Positions 60,451-64,000 of a stretch of DNA of 64,000 nt are shown piece after piece; position 1 is the first letter of the stretch, and each line of letters begins with the position of its first letter. The notes under the pieces are model-generated. The model made no database searches. It was not told where the DNA came from and was given only the letters and a program-made list of their open reading frames with translations. Location: assembly GCA_020860715.1 (NCBI GenBank), contig JAJBTU010000024.1:30822-94821 (forward strand), written 5' to 3'. A program made the translations under genes and the position numbers. The DNA comes from Clostridiales bacterium (GTDB lineage: Bacteria; Bacillota; Clostridia; Lachnospirales; Lachnospiraceae).

Positions 60451-61209
60451 CTAGCGCCCAAACTTTCCAAGAAATTCACGGATGCGGGTATGGTCGGCAT
60501 CAAACACTTCGTCCGGCTTTCCCTCGAGGGCCACAACCCCTTTATCCATGAAGATCACACGATCGGAAATTTCGCGGGCAAAAGACATTTCATGCGTGAC
60601 GATCACCATCGTCATTTTCAGATCGGCCAGCGACCGGATGACTTTCAGCACTTCACCGGTCAGCTCCGGATCAAGAGCGGAGGTCGGCTCATCGAAAAAG
60701 AGAATCTTCGGGTTCAGCGCAAGGGCGCGGGCAATCGCAACGCGCTGGCACTGCCCTCCGGAGAGCTGACAGGGATAGGCATCTGCCTTATCCGAGAGCC
60801 CCATCTTCTGCAAAAGGTCTTCCGCCTGTTTATACACCTCGTCCTTCGGACGCTTCTGGATGGTGATCGGTGCGTCCGTAATATTCTTCATCACGGAAAA
60901 ATGCGGAAAAAGGTTGAAATTCTGAAATACCAGCCCAAAATAGGAATGGATCTGTTTCAGTCTGGCGCCTTTCGGGAAATTCTGTCTGCCGTCCGCTTCC
61001 ACCCAGGCCGCCTTTTCTCCCATATAGAGAATCTCGCCCCCGTCAATCTGCTCCAGCATGGTCGCACAGCGCAGGAGGGTGGATTTGCCTGATCCGGAAG
61101 GTCCTATGATGGATAAAATCTCCCCCTCATTCACAGAAAGAGAAATATCATGGATAACCTCCAGACCGTCAAACTGTTTTTTGATATGGTTCATTTCCAG
61201 CAGCTTCAT
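60451..61209 (-). CDS. Polar amino-acid ABC importer ATPase (GlnQ-like)
   Basis: A 252-residue ATPase. Walker [10 protein letters not shown] (37-45), signature [15 protein letters not shown], Walker [13 protein letters not shown], switch His in VTHEMSF. The length and sequence fit the HisP/GlnQ group. It forms an importer with the permease 10 bp upstream and the binding protein before it. Confidence 0.95.
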   Translation of the reverse strand: MKLLEMNHIKKQFDGLEVIHDISLSVNEGEILSIIGPSGSGKSTLLRCATMLEQIDGGEILYMGEKAAWVEADGRQNFPKGARLKQIHSYFGLVFQNFNLFPHFSVMKNITDAPITIQKRPKDEVYKQAEDLLQKMGLSDKADAYPCQLSGGQCQRVAIARALALNPKILFFDEPTSALDPELTGEVLKVIRSLADLKMTMVIVTHEMSFAREISDRVIFMDKGVVALEGKPDEVFDADHTRIREFLGKFGR

Positions 61210-61219
61210 GTCCGCTCCT

Positions 61220-61870
61220 TTACTGATAATAATTCAGGCACTTTTCGATCCGTTCCATCACAACCGCCACAACCAGGTTGAATACATAATAGAAAACGGC
61301 CGCCACAACAAACGGCATGAACGTCGTCTGCGACGCCGCGATCTGTTTGGCAATGGTAAACATCTCCGCATAGGCCAGCGAAAAACTCAGCGAAGTATCC
61401 TTGACAAGTGTAATCACCTCATTCGTCACGGACGGCAGAATCCGTTTTACCACCTGCGGAAAAATAATCCGGAAGAAGCACTGCACCCTGCCATACCCCA
61501 GCACCTGCGCCGCCTCATATTGGCCTGCCGGCATGGATTCAATGCCGGAGCGGTATATCTCGGCAAAATACGCCGCATAGTTCAGCGCAAATCCGATGAT
61601 GATCGCCGTAAAGCGGTATCCTCCGCCGATCTTCATGCCAAACAGATAGTAAGGCCCGAAATAAACCACCAGAAGCTGCAGCATCAGCGGCGTCCCGCGC
61701 ATTACGGAGATATAGACTTTTGTGATCGTGCGGAGAATGGTGTTTTTAGACATTCTTCCAAACGCGATCAGCAGGCCGAGCGGCAAAGAAAAGATCAGGG
61801 TGAGCGCAAAAATCCCCATGGATTTCAGCATACCGCTGCTCAGTTGTTCTAACATGACTGAAAATTTCAT
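61220..61870 (-). CDS. Polar amino-acid ABC importer permease
   Basis: A 216-residue HisMQ-type permease with five membrane helices. The EAA loop is [37 protein letters not shown] is characteristic. ATG at 61870. The binding protein is directly upstream, with a hairpin between them. Confidence 0.93.
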   Translation of the reverse strand: MKFSVMLEQLSSGMLKSMGIFALTLIFSLPLGLLIAFGRMSKNTILRTITKVYISVMRGTPLMLQLLVVYFGPYYLFGMKIGGGYRFTAIIIGFALNYAAYFAEIYRSGIESMPAGQYEAAQVLGYGRVQCFFRIIFPQVVKRILPSVTNEVITLVKDTSLSFSLAYAEMFTIAKQIAASQTTFMPFVVAAVFYYVFNLVVAVVMERIEKCLNYYQ

Positions 61871-61931
61871 AATGATGTACCTGCGCGTACCGCGGCGCAG
61901 TTCCTTTCTGTGCTTTCCTGTTGAACGGGAA

Positions 61932-61962
61932 AGGGCATCCCGTCTTCGCAAGATGCCCTCAT
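61932..61962 (-). terminator. Intercistronic hairpin between binding protein and permease
   Basis: GAGGGCATC and GATGCCCTTT (minus strand, 61959-61930) form an 8-9 bp stem with a 12-nt loop. In importer operons such a hairpin lowers permease expression relative to the abundant binding protein. Confidence 0.6.
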
Positions 61963-62009
61963 CTTCTGGTGTTCTGTGTTCGGATTACAGAGAACCCGCC
62001 GCAGAGATA

Positions 62010-62861
62010 TTACTCCGCCGCCGCTTCCGTAACAGCCTCGGTCTCCGCCTCAGTCTCAGCCTCATCCAGAATGCCGTCGCCTAAGCATACCATATCGCCA
62101 AGGTCATACTTTTCCGCCAGCTCAGCCACGGTACCGTCCTCGACCAGCGCCAGCAGCGCCTCGTTTACGGTGTCGCGAAGTTCTTCGTCGTCCATCCGGA
62201 AGCCAATGCCGTACTGCTCAGAATTCAGTTCTTCATCCAGAATGATATAGCCTTCTTTTTCTTTGATCTGATACTGTGCCACTCCAATGTCCATCGCAAC
62301 CGCATCAATGCTGCCGGCCTGCAGTTCTACAAATGCCGTGTTGTAATCCGCGAACTCCTGCAGAGTACCAAAGGTCGCCGCAAGATCTTCCTGATCTCCG
62401 CCTTCGCTCAGCAGCTCCAGTGCAGCGGATGCAGCCTGTACGCCTACGATCTTGCCCTCAAGATCCGCAAGGCCCGTGATACCGGACTCTTCCGATACTA
62501 CAATCACCTGGCTGTTGTCCACATACGGATAGGACCACAGATAATCATCCTCACGGCCGTTGATTGTAAAACCGCTCCAGATACAGTCGATAGAGCCGGA
62601 CTCAAGTTCCAGGTCCTTGGAATCCCAGTCGATCGGGGTCTTGACAAGTTCCCAGCCTTCCAGGTCGCAGACAGCCTGTGCCAGTTCCAGGTCAAATCCG
62701 GTATACTCTCCGTCGTCATCCATGTAACCATACGGCGGATACTCCGCATCAAATCCGACGATAAAGGTTGTCCTTTCTTCCTCCGCCATGCCAATCGTTC
62801 CCATTGCCATGGAAAGAGCAAGAGCCGCGGCCATTCCGGATGCCATCAGTTTTCTTTTCAT
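62010..62861 (-). CDS. Amino-acid ABC importer substrate-binding protein
   Basis: A 283-residue SBP_bac_3-type protein. It has a signal peptide (1-25, AAALALSMAMGTIGMA) with no lipobox Cys, FDAEYPPYGYMDDDGEYTGFDLELA in lobe 1 and SAALELLSEGGDQ in the hinge area. The C-terminal tail is an acidic EAETEAETEAVTEAAAE. Most Gram-positive binding proteins are lipoproteins; the absence of Cys here leaves its membrane tethering unexplained. GGAGGAG precedes the ATG. Confidence 0.92.
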   Translation of the reverse strand: MKRKLMASGMAAALALSMAMGTIGMAEEERTTFIVGFDAEYPPYGYMDDDGEYTGFDLELAQAVCDLEGWELVKTPIDWDSKDLELESGSIDCIWSGFTINGREDDYLWSYPYVDNSQVIVVSEESGITGLADLEGKIVGVQAASAALELLSEGGDQEDLAATFGTLQEFADYNTAFVELQAGSIDAVAMDIGVAQYQIKEKEGYIILDEELNSEQYGIGFRMDDEELRDTVNEALLALVEDGTVAELAEKYDLGDMVCLGDGILDEAETEAETEAVTEAAAE

Positions 62862-62958
62862 AATCGTTCTCCTCCATTTGTTTATACCCGCGCCATGCGA
62901 AGATGGACGCGGTGCCGTTTCCCGCTGAAAACGGAAAACAATTATTAAGTTACCTTCT

Positions 62959-63999
62959 TTATTTGTTGTACTCTCTGAGCGTACTTCTGTATTTCAGAAT
63001 CCAGACGCCAAAGAGGATCATCCAGCCAAGCTGGCCGATTCCGGTGAGGATTCCGGTAATTTCAAGATTCACAATACCGGAAAGGATGCTGACAATGGCG
63101 GTCAGGGCAATCACCATCTTCACCGCCGCAACATAAACCGATGCGTTTCCGTACCGTTCCCCGTTCACCGCGTTTTTCTGAATCGTCTTTATCGTCGCCA
63201 GCCAGCAGAAGAAATACATGATAACCGCCAGCGTCAGAATGATTGCCACTGCCAGCGTCACGACCGCAATCGTGATCAGGCTCGTGGTCCCGGCATTCCA
63301 GGCCGCAATCACAAAAATCACGCACACTACCAGAACCAGCAAAAGAACCAGACAGGAAGCCACCATGTTCAGAATAGCCGTTATCTTCATAAACAGAAAA
63401 CCGGTCCCCGGCATTTTTTCATCCGCATTGCGTGCGGTAATCCAAAGAGTCCACAGCGAAACACACAGCAAAAGATCCGGTACGCGAATCACAAGATTCA
63501 GAACAGGCGCGCCGCTGTCAAGCTGCGCCATCGCTGCCTGGAACATCGTAACATACCCGCTGATCTGTGACGGAAACGGCAGCAGCGTCAGAAGTTTCGC
63601 GAACTGCTCGTAGTTCAGCTGCCGCATGAAAACCGCCGCAGCTGCGCTCACAAAATATACGGTCTGCAGAAGGGCAATCACAAGCAAAAGCGGAGAGGAA
63701 AGCGCATCCTGCGCGGCCAGCATGATACGGTGTGCCGTACCGGAATGTTTGCTTCCCTGGTGTCCGGAACCCGAATATCCCTGCGGGGACTGCTGATACG
63801 GCGGCACATTCATCCGCTGCACCTGCGGTGCCGGTCTTGATCCATTCCCCTGCATGCTCTGCGCATTCGCCGGGACATCCTGTGCCGCTGCCGGAATGTC
63901 TGACGGTACCTCTGCAGAGGTATCCTGCACGGTGATATCGCTTTCTGCAGGAACCGATGCCGGACGCCTTGGCGGCCGGGACGCCGACCTGCCGGACTC
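62959..63999 (-). CDS. Multispanning membrane protein, 5'-truncated by the window edge
   Basis: The frame is open from the right edge to a TAA at 62961-62959; a GTG at 63930 is not needed as a start. A cytoplasmic Pro/Gln/Gly/Ser-rich segment of at least 90 residues (PPYQQSPQGYSGSGHQG) is followed by five to six helices (about 95-320). Zinc-ribbon N-termini are common in such clostridial proteins, but that part is outside the window. I cannot name a family or function. Confidence 0.7.
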   Translation of the reverse strand, partial: ESGRSASRPPRRPASVPAESDITVQDTSAEVPSDIPAAAQDVPANAQSMQGNGSRPAPQVQRMNVPPYQQSPQGYSGSGHQGSKHSGTAHRIMLAAQDALSSPLLLVIALLQTVYFVSAAAAVFMRQLNYEQFAKLLTLLPFPSQISGYVTMFQAAMAQLDSGAPVLNLVIRVPDLLLCVSLWTLWITARNADEKMPGTGFLFMKITAILNMVASCLVLLLVLVVCVIFVIAAWNAGTTSLITIAVVTLAVAIILTLAVIMYFFCWLATIKTIQKNAVNGERYGNASVYVAAVKMVIALTAIVSILSGIVNLEITGILTGIGQLGWMILFGVWILKYRSTLREYNK

Positions 64000-64000
64000 T

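Overview
The window looks like a chromosome segment of a spore-forming, anaerobic, low-lipid-barrier Firmicute, most likely a gut Lachnospiraceae-type Clostridium. The evidence is sporulation genes (a SpoIIQ-like protein and the spore protease YyaC, each behind a sigma-F-like promoter), a 2-hydroxyacyl-CoA dehydratase system with its activator, DUF362 and DUF5711 proteins, a sortase-type cell-wall signal, strong AGGAGG ribosome binding sites and a NusG-like antiterminator (LoaP) beside a polysaccharide locus. No species name can be given from the sequence alone.

Layout. 1-8,870 (minus strand) is a decayed surface-polysaccharide locus: LoaP with its own terminator, and a promoter plus tandem hairpins that lead out of the left edge; a sugar nucleotidyltransferase; a Wzx flippase split by one amber codon and bracketed by two copies of an Rpn-like nuclease element, one internally deleted; a KdsC-like phosphatase fused to an unknown domain; a TPP enzyme with its middle deleted; an intact HMGL-like aldolase; and the last 70 codons of a CMP-sugar cytidylyltransferase. 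8,893-10,443 is a tyrosine integrase between 19-bp direct repeats. 10,503-12,430 holds a probable small RNA with kissing loops, the SpoIIQ-like gene and tRNA-Ser(CGA). 12,959-21,433 carries a 1,886-residue cell-wall protein divergent from a small HTH protein and a membrane Ser/Thr kinase with a leucine-rich-repeat ectodomain. 21,558-26,850 is housekeeping (DUF362 ferredoxin protein, M18 aminopeptidase, GatB/YqeY protein, galactokinase) plus a HEPN-MNT pair.

27,061-33,846 is one GntR-controlled operon (operator overlapping the -10) of ABC exporter genes and a CPBP protease; its first ATPase is frameshifted. 34,027-41,892 holds a broken toxin-antitoxin pair, a DUF2791 ATPase and a Gfo/Idh oxidoreductase that both carry in-frame copies of a GC-rich palindromic repeat, then CvpA, DUF5711 and LysM proteins. 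42,063-48,748 holds yyaC, recR, the YbaB gene, the hydroxyacyl-CoA dehydratase trio, and an Rrf2 regulator with cysK under a palindromic operator. 48,867-57,050 is a MacAB-like operon with two membrane-fusion proteins, a permease, a lipoprotein and an ATPase; permease and lipoprotein share an unusual 14-residue acidic repeat. 57,187-64,000 holds a YkgJ protein, two CobW-type GTPases (one with a long His-rich metal tail), an amino-acid ABC importer and a partial membrane protein.

The best candidates for something undescribed are: the LoaP-adjacent hairpin leader (1-156); the compact RNA at 10,538-10,619; the surface protein/HTH/LRR-kinase locus; the shared 14-residue repeat in the MacB-like system; and the palindromic repeat family that has entered coding sequences in frame.
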